Positions 43,367 through 50,661 of a stretch of DNA of 64,000 bases are shown piece after piece (within the stretch, counting starts at the first letter, position 1; each line of letters starts with the position of its first letter). Made by a program: the position numbers and the translations under genes. The notes below the pieces were generated by a model. The model did not search any database, was not told where the DNA came from, and saw only the letters and a list, made by a program, of their open reading frames with translations. Source of the DNA: DASQYE01 sp036389315 (lineage in GTDB: Bacteria > Acidobacteriota > Blastocatellia > Pyrinomonadales > Pyrinomonadaceae); the NCBI GenBank assembly GCA_036389315.1, contig DASVQF010000042.1:124001-188000 (forward strand), written 5' to 3'.

Positions 43367-43393
43367 AGAGCGCAGTCAAGGCGGCAATCGTTG

Positions 43394-43582
43394 ATGAAGC
43401 CAAAAAGCAAAAAGCCGGGTAAAGTTGGGCGACGACCCATCCCCGAAGATGAGCGTTTAGTCGTAAGAAGTTATAGAAGTACCAACGCAGAACATGCGGC
43501 ACACACGAAAGCTGCTGAGGCCGAAGGGTTGAAAGTAACCGAATGGGTTCGTAAAACTTTGAACGAAGCCGTAAAAAAGTGA
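43394..43582 (+). CDS. Small ribbon-helix-helix-like protein
   Basis: 62 residues from ATG 43394. A basic start (KPKSKKPGKVGRRPIPEDER) leads to RLVVRSYRSTNAEHAAHTKA, AEAEGLKVTEWVRKTLNEAV. A strand followed by two helices with the G-x-x-x-x-x-W-(V/I)-R turn is the pattern of Arc/CopG RHH proteins and of antitoxin-like or plasmid-mobilisation accessory proteins. No toxin partner is adjacent. Assignment is by pattern only. Confidence 0.55.
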   Translation: MKPKSKKPGKVGRRPIPEDERLVVRSYRSTNAEHAAHTKAAEAEGLKVTEWVRKTLNEAVKK

Positions 43583-43600
43583 TAGAGTCTTAAAAGGTTC

Positions 43601-43686
43601 GGAGGGCATGGGAATCGAACCCCGCGCCAGAGCGCCCCTTAGGGTGTAAATCCCTTTTACTGTCGCCAGACAATGGGATGCCCTCC
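43601..43686 (-). tRNA. Class II tRNA-like sequence, apparent anticodon UUA
   Basis: On the minus strand: a perfect 7-bp acceptor stem (GGAGGGC / GCCCTCC), T-loop TTCGATT in GGGGTTCGATTCCC, a variable-arm hairpin (GCGC-TCTG-GCGC) as in Leu/Ser/Tyr tRNAs, and an anticodon-like arm AGGG-ATTTACA-CCCT. With U at position 33 the anticodon reads UUA, complementary to UAA stop codons and one base from Tyr GUA. Problems: the T-stem has only three good pairs, the D-arm is unusual (TGTC-TGGC-GACA or an enlarged loop), and CCA is not encoded. It may be a degenerate or phage-type tRNA. Confidence 0.45.
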
Positions 43687-43708
43687 GTACAAACTTTTCC
43701 ACCGAAAT

Positions 43709-44020
43709 ATGGCTACACCATATAGAGCCCGAAACGAACAATCTGATTATGACCCGCCTTTAGATCATGGCATTAGTAATGCCGTGAACGTACTACAGGC
43801 GGCTGGCATAGAAACCTTTGAATCTTGTGAAGGTGGGCCAGAGCACGCATACCCTGAACCCACCGTAAGGTTTCATGGAGATCAAGCAGAAGGCTTTAGA
43901 GCGTTAGCGGCTGCAATGCGTGGCGGCCTTCATGTTGCCGAGCTTCGCCGCGTGTGGCCCTTGCTTGACGGTGAACCCACTGGCCCGTGGTGGGAACTAA
44001 CGTTCGTCACCACGGGCTGA
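43709..44020 (+). CDS. Phage/plasmid-type conserved hypothetical protein
   Basis: 103 residues from ATG 43709. The sequence ISNAVNVLQAAGIETFESCE then GGPEHAYPEPTVRFHG, LAAAMRGGLHVAELRRVWPL and DGEPTGPWWELTF belongs to a widespread short family seen in phage and plasmid genomes. The conserved S-C-E-G-G-x-x-H-A-Y-P-x-P block suggests an active or metal site, but no activity is established to my knowledge. It starts 22 bases past the tRNA-like sequence and is transcribed away from it. Confidence 0.6.
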   Translation: MATPYRARNEQSDYDPPLDHGISNAVNVLQAAGIETFESCEGGPEHAYPEPTVRFHGDQAEGFRALAAAMRGGLHVAELRRVWPLLDGEPTGPWWELTFVTTG

Positions 44021-44029
44021 CAGTGAATG

Positions 44030-44188
44030 CTATCGGCCTTTGGCGTCGAGATCAGCACACTCTTTGCAGAGGGGCTTGCCGCCCGTGCCAGAGCGCAAAT
44101 TCTCTGTCTCGATGTTGTTGCCGGTATTGCATTCGGTGTTATCGTGGTGGACATTCTGCTTAACAGAATGCCAAGGTGATTTACGCAT
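44030..44188 (-). CDS. Small Cys/His zinc-finger-like protein
   Basis: 52 residues from ATG 44188 with AAGGAG 8 bases upstream. The motif H-H-D-N-T-E-C-N-T-G-N-N-I-E then SGTGGKPLCKECADLDA places Cys and His as a probable C-x(n)-C-x2-C zinc site. The G-N-N-I-E...G-T-G-G-x-x-L-C-x-x-C pattern recurs in short bacterial and phage proteins. Function unknown. Confidence 0.6.
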   Translation of the reverse strand: MRKSPWHSVKQNVHHDNTECNTGNNIETENLRSGTGGKPLCKECADLDAKGR

Positions 44189-44367
44189 GTTTGAAGTCTC
44201 CTTGGTTAATGCCGAGTTTGACGGTGGGCTATAGCTGACACTGTGGCCCACCTATCGGCAAAGGTTTCAGCCTTGCGAGGTACAAAGGTGCGTAGTTTCA
44301 GACAGGTTAGGTGGCCCGCGTGAAAGCGAGAAAAGGCAGGGAAAAATAAGGAATAGATTTTGGCCCA

Positions 44368-44481
44368 GCGTATTGAAGATACGCCGGTTATATGCTATAA
44401 GCATGATGTCCGTACCCACTCGCGTTACCGTCGAAAGCACCGCGAGATGGACTTAGAAGGCTGGCTTAACTGTCAGCCTTC
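44368..44481. other. Cluster of three hairpins in the element's non-coding gap
   Basis: GCGTAT-TGAAG-ATACGC (44368-44384), ATGC-TATAA-GCAT (44392-44404) and GAAGGCTG-(10 nt)-CAGCCTTC (44456-44481). The last spans the stop codon of the minus-strand gene at 44473 and may end its transcript. The first two have no T-run and no gene beside them. Confidence 0.5.
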
Positions 44482-45036
44482 ACTAATTAAAGCCTCCTGT
44501 TGAACAGTCTCAATTGGCCCTGTTACTCCTTCAATGGCTTCATCTACTTCTTTCGGTAGTTTACGCCTATAAATATGCGGAATTGACCCGCCGCCTTCCT
44601 TATAGATATAGATCAACTCATCTTTCGCCAATTTATTTAATGCAGAAGCAATCTGTGCTTTAACATTAACGGGCTTGGGATTGTCCCTTATTTCAGGATA
44701 TTTTTGCTTGAGATAGGCATAGACCGGCGGCGTTGAAATATTCGTATCGTATTCAACCGTATCAATTATCTCTCTGATTGCTTGTTTGTAGGGGAATCGC
44801 TCCGAAGGTTCAGAGCTTAAGCCATTAGAGGGCGAATAGGGTATTTGCTGAGGTTTGGTTTGAGATGCTAAAGCGTTATTATACTTGGCGGTAATGACGC
44901 TCAGGAGGGGAATAGGAGCGTCGTCAATCCATCGGTGGCTGTTTCTGCGCTCCTCTTCTATCTCTTGGATTCGGGCATCGCAGGCGGCGTCAACCTTTTC
45001 GTGCAACTCTATACGGAGTCTTTCCTCTTCTGACAT
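44473..45036 (-). CDS. Hypothetical protein with winged-helix-like C-terminus
   Basis: 187 residues. The N-terminal third is a charged helix (MSEEERLRIELHEKVDAACD). A low-complexity linker (TKPQQIPYSPSNGLSSEP) follows. The C-terminal part, FPYKQAIREIIDTVEYDTNI, STPPVYAYLKQKYPEI, VKAQIASALNKLAKDELIYI, YKEGGGSIPHIYRRK, has the helix-helix-helix-wing rhythm of HARE/winged-helix domains used for DNA binding. It is GC-poor compared with host genes. A TATTAT box lies 12 bases before the ATG, so the message has almost no leader. Confidence 0.55.
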   Translation of the reverse strand: MSEEERLRIELHEKVDAACDARIQEIEEERRNSHRWIDDAPIPLLSVITAKYNNALASQTKPQQIPYSPSNGLSSEPSERFPYKQAIREIIDTVEYDTNISTPPVYAYLKQKYPEIRDNPKPVNVKAQIASALNKLAKDELIYIYKEGGGSIPHIYRRKLPKEVDEAIEGVTGPIETVQQEALISEG

Positions 45037-45237
45037 AACGGGGAGATAATAGCACGAATTTTTGACAGCGCAACTATTATTTAGAGGATTTGAGAAGATT
45101 TTTGAGGCGAATAGACAATTAGAGGGCAGGCAAGCAATGTGCCGCTCTAATTTGAGACTAAGGATTCCAGATACACCCCACCCTAGCCGCGCGTGAAGCC
45201 CACAGCAGCTTATGAAGCATTAGGTTAGGCTATCTAC

Positions 45238-45420
45238 TTAGAACAGCAGTAGCGCAGTTTGTAGCAGGTTCCCCACAACCACTGACAGACCGCACTCTAT
45301 CTCCCCTGCTGTTGTTGGCTGTGACGTGATACCGGGACAATCTATATCGCCCGCAAAAGCAGCGACGGCTAAGACCAGCATCAAGATAGTTCCCGCGCAA
45401 AGTTGTTGTATTCTTTTCAT
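45238..45420 (-). CDS. 60-residue exported peptide
   Basis: AAGGAG stands 9 bases before the ATG. Signal peptide MKRIQQLCAGTILMLVLAVA with cleavage near AFAG. The mature 37 residues (DIDCPGITSQPTTAGEIECG then LSVVVGNLLQTALLLF) contain two Cys and a hydrophobic tail. No family is recognised. It is divergent from the TPR-HTH gene, 140 bases away. Confidence 0.6.
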   Translation of the reverse strand: MKRIQQLCAGTILMLVLAVAAFAGDIDCPGITSQPTTAGEIECGLSVVVGNLLQTALLLF

Positions 45421-45562
45421 CTTTCTGTACTCCTTACAAAAAATTTTGCAAGCGCACAGACTAGACCAGCTTTGCAGCCGTCTTGCAAGCTATAAGGCGA
45501 ATGCCTAAGATGGCGGGCGTTATGCAATATCTATTGCACGGAGCTTGAAAGGCCCAACCCAC

Positions 45563-46897
45563 ATGGCTTTACTAACCTCACTTGTGCGGCGACTTGAAAA
45601 CACCAACTTGAGCTATGACCAACGGGCAGAGGTTCGCTGCCAGTATGCCCTCCAACTGACAGAGAAAGGCGAATACGAGAATGCCCGCAAAGCATTAGGC
45701 GAGTTATGGCAAGGCGTGGGCGAGCGCCCCGTTATTGAAGGGCTGGAAAAGAGCACGGCGGGCGAAGTGCTTTTACGTGCGGGCGTCTTGACGGGCTGGA
45801 TAGGTGATAAGCAACAGATCGAAGACGCACAGGAAACAGCAAAGAATCTCATTAGCGAAAGCATCTCTATCTTTGAATCGCTCTCTTACGGTAAGAAGAT
45901 ACTAGAAGCACAAGATGAGCTTGCTTTGTGCTACTGGCGTGAAGGTCGCTATGATGATGCTCGTATCATCCTGAAAGACGTATTAGCGAGGCTCACTACA
46001 GATAGCGAGTTGAAAGCAAGGGCTGTGCTGCGCCTTGCCACTGTCGAACGCGGCGCGGGACAGTATCAAGACGCGCTTCGTATCCTAATGAATAATGCGC
46101 CGCTCTTTGAGAAGATCAATAGTTACCTACTCAAAGGCGGTTATCATAACGCCCTGGCGGTAGTCTATAAGAACCTAGGCGAACGTCTGAGCACAGGAAA
46201 GAAACGAGATGAATATATAGATCGTGCGTTCGTAGAGTATGCCGCCGCGAGTTATCACTTTGAACTGGTAGAGCATAAGCAATACCTCGCCAACGTCGAA
46301 AACAATCTCGGTTTCCTCTACTTCAAAGCTAATAAATTCAAAGAAGCTTATGAGCACCTAGACCGCGCCCGTCGCTTGCTGGTCAGCCTCAAAGATAAAG
46401 GCACACTCGCGCAAGTTGACGAGACACGCGCCCGTGTACTTATCGCGCAAGGTAAATATAGAGAAGCCGAAAGAGTGGTAAGGACTGTTATCGCTACGCT
46501 GGAAAAGGGCGGCAGATTGTCTCTATTGGCCGAAGCTCTAACCACGTACGGCACAGTCTTATTCAAGCTTAGCTACTTTGAGCAGGCCCGCTCTAGCCTT
46601 CAACGTGCAATTGACTTAGCGGAACAAGCGGGCGCTCCCTCCGAAGCGGCAGAGGCCGAACTACAGACGGTCACAAGCTATCAGCTAACTTCATTGAATG
46701 AAGATATGCGCCGCCATGAGCATGACCTGATAAAGCAGGCGCTTGACCGAACACAGGGAAGCGTAACGCAGGCGGCAAGGCTACTTGACATCTCATATCA
46801 ACGGCTAATCTACTTGATAAAGACACGGCACAAAGACTTGCTCAAGGCCAGGACTCCTGTAATGCGGCGGCGCAAGAGCCTTATCAAAAAGAAATAG
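45563..46897 (+). CDS. TPR protein with C-terminal Fis-type HTH
   Basis: 444 residues from ATG 45563. About eight TPR-like helical pairs cover residues 5-375 (YALQLTEKGEYENARKALGE, ALCYWREGRYDDARIILKDV, NNLGFLYFKANKFKEAYEHL, VLIAQGKYREAERVVRTVIA). At the end, HEHDLIKQALDRTQGSVTQA then ARLLDISYQRLIYLIKTRHK is a Fis/HTH_8 domain as in NtrC-type activators, followed by a very basic tail. TPR plus HTH suggests a peptide- or protein-sensing regulator, as in RRNPP-like systems although those carry the HTH first. Last gene of the 4-kb unit, facing out through the right repeat. Confidence 0.75.
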   Translation: MALLTSLVRRLENTNLSYDQRAEVRCQYALQLTEKGEYENARKALGELWQGVGERPVIEGLEKSTAGEVLLRAGVLTGWIGDKQQIEDAQETAKNLISESISIFESLSYGKKILEAQDELALCYWREGRYDDARIILKDVLARLTTDSELKARAVLRLATVERGAGQYQDALRILMNNAPLFEKINSYLLKGGYHNALAVVYKNLGERLSTGKKRDEYIDRAFVEYAAASYHFELVEHKQYLANVENNLGFLYFKANKFKEAYEHLDRARRLLVSLKDKGTLAQVDETRARVLIAQGKYREAERVVRTVIATLEKGGRLSLLAEALTTYGTVLFKLSYFEQARSSLQRAIDLAEQAGAPSEAAEAELQTVTSYQLTSLNEDMRRHEHDLIKQALDRTQGSVTQAARLLDISYQRLIYLIKTRHKDLLKARTPVMRRRKSLIKKK

Positions 46898-46928
46898 CCA
46901 TCAAAAGGCGTGCCACAAATCAAGTGCC

Positions 46929-46952
46929 TCTAATTCAAATTAGGACACTACC
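46929..46952 (-). repeat. Right terminal inverted repeat of the 4-kb unit
   Basis: Read on the minus strand it begins GGTAGTGTCCTAATTTGAA and continues TTAGA. A diverged relative (CTCTAATTTGAGACTAAGG) occurs inside the unit near 45145. Confidence 0.85.
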
Positions 46953-47026
46953 GAATATTCGGGCAAACTCTGCTGCGGTCTCATGTTGCTCTCCCTGACA
47001 TTGAAGCTGAGATGGGCATCTATCTC

Positions 47027-47072
47027 GGCGCTAAAAAGAGCTGAAGCCGCCGCTCACTAAAGCGACGGCTTC
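47027..47072 (-). terminator. Rho-independent terminator of the 27-residue peptide gene
   Basis: Minus strand: a 12-bp stem with one mismatch (GAAGCCGTCGCT pairs with AGCGGCGGCTTC, 47043-47072, 6-nt loop) followed by AGCTCTTTTT. It begins 16 bases past the stop codon. Confidence 0.85.
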
Positions 47073-47087
47073 GGGAGGGTTGAGGTT

Positions 47088-47171
47088 TTACCAGGGCCAG
47101 CATTCCCAGATCGGATACATGGCAGCCGTCGTCCTGGTCGAGTCAGCTTCGCGTATCGAGAACTTCTTCAT
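47088..47171 (-). CDS. 27-residue peptide with aromatic C-terminus (RiPP-precursor-like)
   Basis: AAGGAG lies 9 bases before ATG 47171 and a terminator starts 16 bases after the stop, so this is a discrete expressed gene. The peptide starts MKKFSIREADSTRTTAAM and ends YPIWECWPW: a polar, charged leader-like half and a core with three Trp, one Tyr and one Cys. That layout resembles precursors of ribosomally made, modified peptides. No radical-SAM, cyclase or protease gene is adjacent, so modification is unsupported; a signalling peptide is the alternative. The only upstream neighbour is an AraC-type regulator gene. Confidence 0.6.
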   Translation of the reverse strand: MKKFSIREADSTRTTAAMYPIWECWPW

Positions 47172-47343
47172 GTTAGATTCTCCTTAGGGGTTAGTGAGTC
47201 GACGGAAGAACCCATTGATGGTACCAGTCAAAGGGAACTTGTGAAATGCGTTGACACGCAAATGCTGGTGAAGTGCGAATCGCGCCCGCAGCACGTCAAC
47301 GGCAGGGAAGCATAAATAAGCGCCAACCCATAAGCAAGAAAAC
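47172..47343 (-). other. Leader between AraC-type gene and peptide gene
   Basis: 172 bases with no gene. It carries the Shine-Dalgarno of the peptide and possibly its promoter; no clear -35/-10 pair is seen. Confidence 0.3.
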
Positions 47344-47740
47344 TTAGCTGGCCGATTTGGTTATCTGCTGGCCGATTTGGCCGTCAAGATTTGACGCTCC
47401 TGCTGCGCCGGATTCTTCATCGCCGACTCTGGTTCGCAGTCGCGCTGGCGGCACTCCATAGACCTTTTTAAAGTCGCGTATGAAGTGGCTTTCATCCGTC
47501 GCGCCAATCTCTCTCCTGATCTCTTTGATACTGAGGAAGGTGTTTTCCAGATACTCTTTCGCCTTGCGGATTCTTAGTTGCTTGAGATATTGCGGCGGGG
47601 TCAAGCCGGTTTCATGCTTTGAAGACACGGCGCGGCCGCGAAGCGGAGAGGTGCGTGGTGTGGGCGAGCTTATCAATCAACAATGCTCGCTTCAAGTTGT
47701 TCTCGATCAACTCAATCGTGGCCTGTACTCTGCCATCCAT
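47344..47740 (-). pseudogene. HTH-only AraC-family regulator with one-base frameshift
   Basis: ATG 47740 (AGGAGA 7 bases upstream) begins MDGRVQATIELIENNLKRAL then LIDKLAHTTHLSASRPRRVF, the first HTH of an AraC domain. After F-K-A the frame stops, and the neighbouring frame continues HETGLTPPQYLKQLRIRKAK, YLENTFLSIKEIRREIGATD, SHFIRDFKKVYGVPPARLR. There is therefore one extra base near 47617. Repaired length is about 131 residues with no sensing domain, like MarA/SoxS-type or acidobacterial HTH-only regulators. It lies directly upstream of the 27-residue peptide gene on the same strand. Confidence 0.8.
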
Positions 47741-48035
47741 AGATTTTCTCCTGGGATTTTGAGCCGATGAATCCCGGTCGGGTTGAGAATTTCAAGCTGT
47801 TGGCTGTCTGTGTTTGTGAGTAAAGGGGTAAGAGTCGTGAATTGTCCCTCCCGTGTTGACAAGCGTGTGAATCACTCGCCTCGGTGTGCTCCCGGCCCTG
47901 CACGATGACAGAAAAGAACCGGGCCGTATATGCGCTAACATACACAACCTTTTTTCGACCCGGCTTCTTTAGCGGCGGCCGTGTGATTCCCGACATACGA
48001 CGCGGCACGTCTTGCAGCTACCCGGAACGGTCGTG
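47741..48035. other. Divergent intergenic region
   Basis: Lies between the AraC-type gene (minus) and the glycosyltransferase gene (plus). Apart from the promoter at 48036-48063 I see no gene or repeat. A 98-codon minus frame here lacks a ribosome binding site. Confidence 0.35.
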
Positions 48036-48063
48036 TTGCAGGAAACGGTTTCTTCTGTATAAT
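48036..48063 (+). promoter_or_regulatory. Sigma-70 promoter of the glycosyltransferase gene
   Basis: TTGCAG (48036-48041), 16 bp, TATAAT (48058-48063), 28 bases before ATG 48092. Confidence 0.7.
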
Positions 48064-48091
48064 CAACCTCTCAATCCACTCGGCACTTTTG

Positions 48092-49393
48092 ATGAGTAAG
48101 AAGTTTTCCGGCAAGGCGCACTTGAGACGAAACCACACCTTCTCGCCGAAGGTTTCCGTCTGCATCCCCCTTTTCAACCACGCGAGGTTCCTCCCCGAAG
48201 CCATCGAGAGCGTGCTGGCACAAACCCTGCGCGACTTCGAGATCGTCATCGTTGACGACGGGTCGCAAGATCACAGCTTACAGATCGCGCGGGCTTACGC
48301 CTCGGAGTATCCCGAACGGATTCGCGTCTTCACCCACACGGGCAAAGAGAATCGCGGCATCTCCGAGACCATCAACCTGGCGCTTGAGAAGTCCGCAGGA
48401 GGTTACGTCTTGGGCCTGGCCCCGGACGACCTGCTGAACCCGGACAAGCTTGAAAGGCAGGTCTCTTTCCTGGAACTCAACCCTCGGGCCAAGTGGGTCT
48501 ACGCGCAGGCCCACTGTGTTGACGGGCAGAACCGCTTGCTGCCCGGCCACGCGCTGTTCGGCGCTGACCTGATGAAGGAAGCTAACCCGCTTGAGAGCCT
48601 CATCAGAACCAACGTCATTCCCGGCATGACCGTGCTCTCTCGTCGCCAATTTATGCTGGATGTCGGGAGGCACGAACCGGGCCTCCTCTACTCGGACTGG
48701 GACATCTGGGTAAGGGCGCAGGCAAAGTCAGAGGCGGCCTTCCTTCCGCACCCTTCGTCCCGCTACCGCATTCACGCGACTAACACGAGCGTTGATGTAG
48801 AGGCTGTGACCAACATCAAGCGCGGCCTGGCCGTGATGCGCTCGCTGCGGAAAAGAGGAGAGACGGCGACCGATAGGCTGGGCGAGCCGCGTATCGTCGC
48901 CACCCTCGATCTACAGATCGCCTTTTACCTTTATTGCCTGGGAGAAGAGGAGGGGGCGGCTGCAAGCCTTGAGCGCGCCTACCTGGACGATGCCTCATTC
49001 GTCCGAGACGAGGCGTTCCTCGGGAGGTGGTTGAGATGGCTCGTCTTCCATACTCAGGACGCGAGGCTGACTGCGGCCTTCCTCGGTTGGCTGAGCGCAA
49101 GACCGATCAAGCCCGTACGGAGAGTGTCGAGAAAGATTTCGGCCGCGCGCCATGCAGCCGAATTACGTCTCTGCCCCTCAAGGAGGACGACCCTGCGCGC
49201 GACTTTTAATTGTCTGCTGAGCAATCCTTCCTGGCTGACAGACTGGCGGATGCGACGTGTTGCGGTCAAAAGTCTACTCGGCATCCGCCTCGCAGAAGCG
49301 GCCCGAGACCTGCTGCGCTCAGTCCAGGGCAGCGGAGTTCGTGGCGGCGAAGTGGCGACGGAGCGGGAAGAACGGTTCGACTCGGGAACGTGA
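48092..49393 (+). CDS. Family 2 glycosyltransferase
   Basis: 433 residues. GT-A domain at residues 20-250: VSVCIPLFNHARFLPEAIES, IVIVDDGSQDHSLQIA, the nucleotide-sugar region ENRGISETINLALEKSAGGY and an acidic motif LAPDD (in place of DxD). The acceptor side has SDWDIWVRAQAKSEAAFLPH. The C-terminal 180 residues are helical, ending with a basic stretch. No membrane helix, so it acts in the cytoplasm, probably on a lipid-linked glycan or protein. The donor sugar is unknown. It is separated from the MerR gene by 16 bases. Confidence 0.85.
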   Translation: MSKKFSGKAHLRRNHTFSPKVSVCIPLFNHARFLPEAIESVLAQTLRDFEIVIVDDGSQDHSLQIARAYASEYPERIRVFTHTGKENRGISETINLALEKSAGGYVLGLAPDDLLNPDKLERQVSFLELNPRAKWVYAQAHCVDGQNRLLPGHALFGADLMKEANPLESLIRTNVIPGMTVLSRRQFMLDVGRHEPGLLYSDWDIWVRAQAKSEAAFLPHPSSRYRIHATNTSVDVEAVTNIKRGLAVMRSLRKRGETATDRLGEPRIVATLDLQIAFYLYCLGEEEGAAASLERAYLDDASFVRDEAFLGRWLRWLVFHTQDARLTAAFLGWLSARPIKPVRRVSRKISAARHAAELRLCPSRRTTLRATFNCLLSNPSWLTDWRMRRVAVKSLLGIRLAEAARDLLRSVQGSGVRGGEVATEREERFDSGT

Positions 49394-49409
49394 AAGGAGC
49401 AGGGAAGAG

Positions 49410-49937
49410 ATGAAAACCGGATTCAAAGGCGCAAGCATAGTGGATGACGAGCAGGGCAGGCGGATGCTCAAGATCGGCGACGTGTCAAAACAGAGCGGGA
49501 TCGGCATCGAGGCGCTGCGCTTCTATGAGAAGAGCGGTCTGCTCGACAAGCCTTCGCGCACCTTCAGCGGCTACCGTGTCTATGGGCCGGAGATATTGGA
49601 GCGCCTGGCATTCATCAAGCGGGCGCAGGTTTTGGGATTCTCTCTGGACGAGATCAAGCGCGTGATCGAGGACGCGCGGACGGGCCAAAGCCCCTGCGAT
49701 GAGGTGCGAGAGATCGTGCGCCGCCGCCTGGAGGAGCTGGACGAGCGGATGCGCGAGATGCGCCGTTACCGGCGGGAGCTGGCCGAGACGCTGGAAGAGT
49801 GGGACAAGGTAGGCCGCGCGCCGGGTCACATCTGCGGTCTGATCGAAAGCTCGCAGGTCGAGCATGGCGTCAAAGAGACGAGGAAGATGAGAGGCATGGG
49901 AGCCACAAGGGGCAAGCGCGATCATCCTAAGCATTGA
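49410..49937 (+). CDS. MerR-family regulator, heavy-metal type
   Basis: 175 residues from ATG 49410 with GAAAGGAG upstream. HTH/wing: MLKIGDVSKQSGIGIEALRF, YEKSGLLDKPSRTFSGYRVY, IKRAQVLGFSLDEIKRVIED. Metal-site Cys appear as GQSPCDEV (start of the dimer helix) and GHICGLIE at its end, the arrangement of ZntR/CadR/PbrR-type sensors. The C-terminus is basic. It could control the glycosyltransferase-MerR unit itself; no metal pump is in the window. A relative lies at 30838-31341. Confidence 0.85.
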   Translation: MKTGFKGASIVDDEQGRRMLKIGDVSKQSGIGIEALRFYEKSGLLDKPSRTFSGYRVYGPEILERLAFIKRAQVLGFSLDEIKRVIEDARTGQSPCDEVREIVRRRLEELDERMREMRRYRRELAETLEEWDKVGRAPGHICGLIESSQVEHGVKETRKMRGMGATRGKRDHPKH

Positions 49938-49945
49938 TGATGCGC

Positions 49946-50530
49946 TCAGGGCTGACCGTACCATCTAGTCGGTTCCAGGATGAAGAACGTTCCGAACGTC
50001 TGCCCCTTGGCGTAGACGATACCGCGCCCCCCGGCAAAGTACATTTCGGCCGAGGCTATGACGTTGCCCAAGCCGGTATCTTTGAGCGTCTGTTTGATCT
50101 CGATCCCGAATAGCGGCAGTGCCGGACGCTTGAACTGGCCGAGGCTGGCCAGAGTTGCCGTCACCTTGACGGCGTTGCCGGTCGCAGGGTTTGCGCCGGG
50201 CTGAGAGGTCGCCGAGACCGACTCTCCGACAGTCCACTTGGAGGGAAGAGTCAAGCCGTCCACCCATTTGACCGTCTGGTTTTGGTCAACCCGGCGCGAT
50301 TCTATGAACGTATATTGGCGAAGCTGCTGGCCCGTCTGCTCGTCCGTGACATCCCTGGTTTCGATCACCTGCTCGGCCAGTTGATTTCCAATCTTAATCC
50401 TGAGCGTCAGAGTGCTCCCCGTAGCCTGACATTCGACGCGCGCCGGTGCGCCCACCGCCGTATCCTTGAACTCCCACCAGTGGCCGTCTTCGAGATTGAG
50501 GAAAAACTGGGGGACGATGATTTCCGACAT
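49946..50530 (-). CDS. Hypothetical beta-rich protein
   Basis: 194 residues, no signal peptide. Mostly beta strands: FFLNLEDGHWWEFKDTAVGA, ESRRVDQNQTVKWVDGLTLP, KVTATLASLGQF, TGLGNVIASAEMYFAGGRGI then VYAKGQTFGTFFILEP. The W-x-F start and the final G-R-G-I-V-Y-A-K-G pair of strands recall lipoprotein-like folds seen in acidobacterial proteins (DUF3108/LolA-like), but no firm match is claimed. It converges on the MerR gene with 8 bases between stops. Confidence 0.5.
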   Translation of the reverse strand: MSEIIVPQFFLNLEDGHWWEFKDTAVGAPARVECQATGSTLTLRIKIGNQLAEQVIETRDVTDEQTGQQLRQYTFIESRRVDQNQTVKWVDGLTLPSKWTVGESVSATSQPGANPATGNAVKVTATLASLGQFKRPALPLFGIEIKQTLKDTGLGNVIASAEMYFAGGRGIVYAKGQTFGTFFILEPTRWYGQP

Positions 50531-50661
50531 AGCGATCTCTCCTTACAATGGTTTCAGGACACGCCTGCATAGCTTTTATGCCATTTAGCGGCGGCAGTCA
50601 AAGCCGCTGCCTTCGATTGCGCCGTTGGTGTTTTCAATAATCATTGCTATAAGGTGATCGT

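Larger units (their letters stand above)
42940..46952. mobile_element. 4.0-kb transposase-less unit with terminal inverted repeats
   Basis: The unit is bounded by GGTAGTGTCCTAATTTGAA plus ATTAGA at the left and its reverse complement (with one A fewer) at the right. Genes inside are less GC-rich than their surroundings and of phage/plasmid-like small size: hypothetical, RHH-like, tRNA-like, hypothetical, Cys/His small protein, winged-helix-like, exported peptide, TPR-HTH. No transposase, integrase or replication gene is present, so if mobile it needs help in trans. No convincing target-site duplication is visible. Confidence 0.7.

Noticed and set aside
42940..46952. Classical insertion sequence
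   Set aside because: The inverted ends are present but no transposase-like gene (DDE, HUH or Ser/Tyr recombinase) is readable inside.
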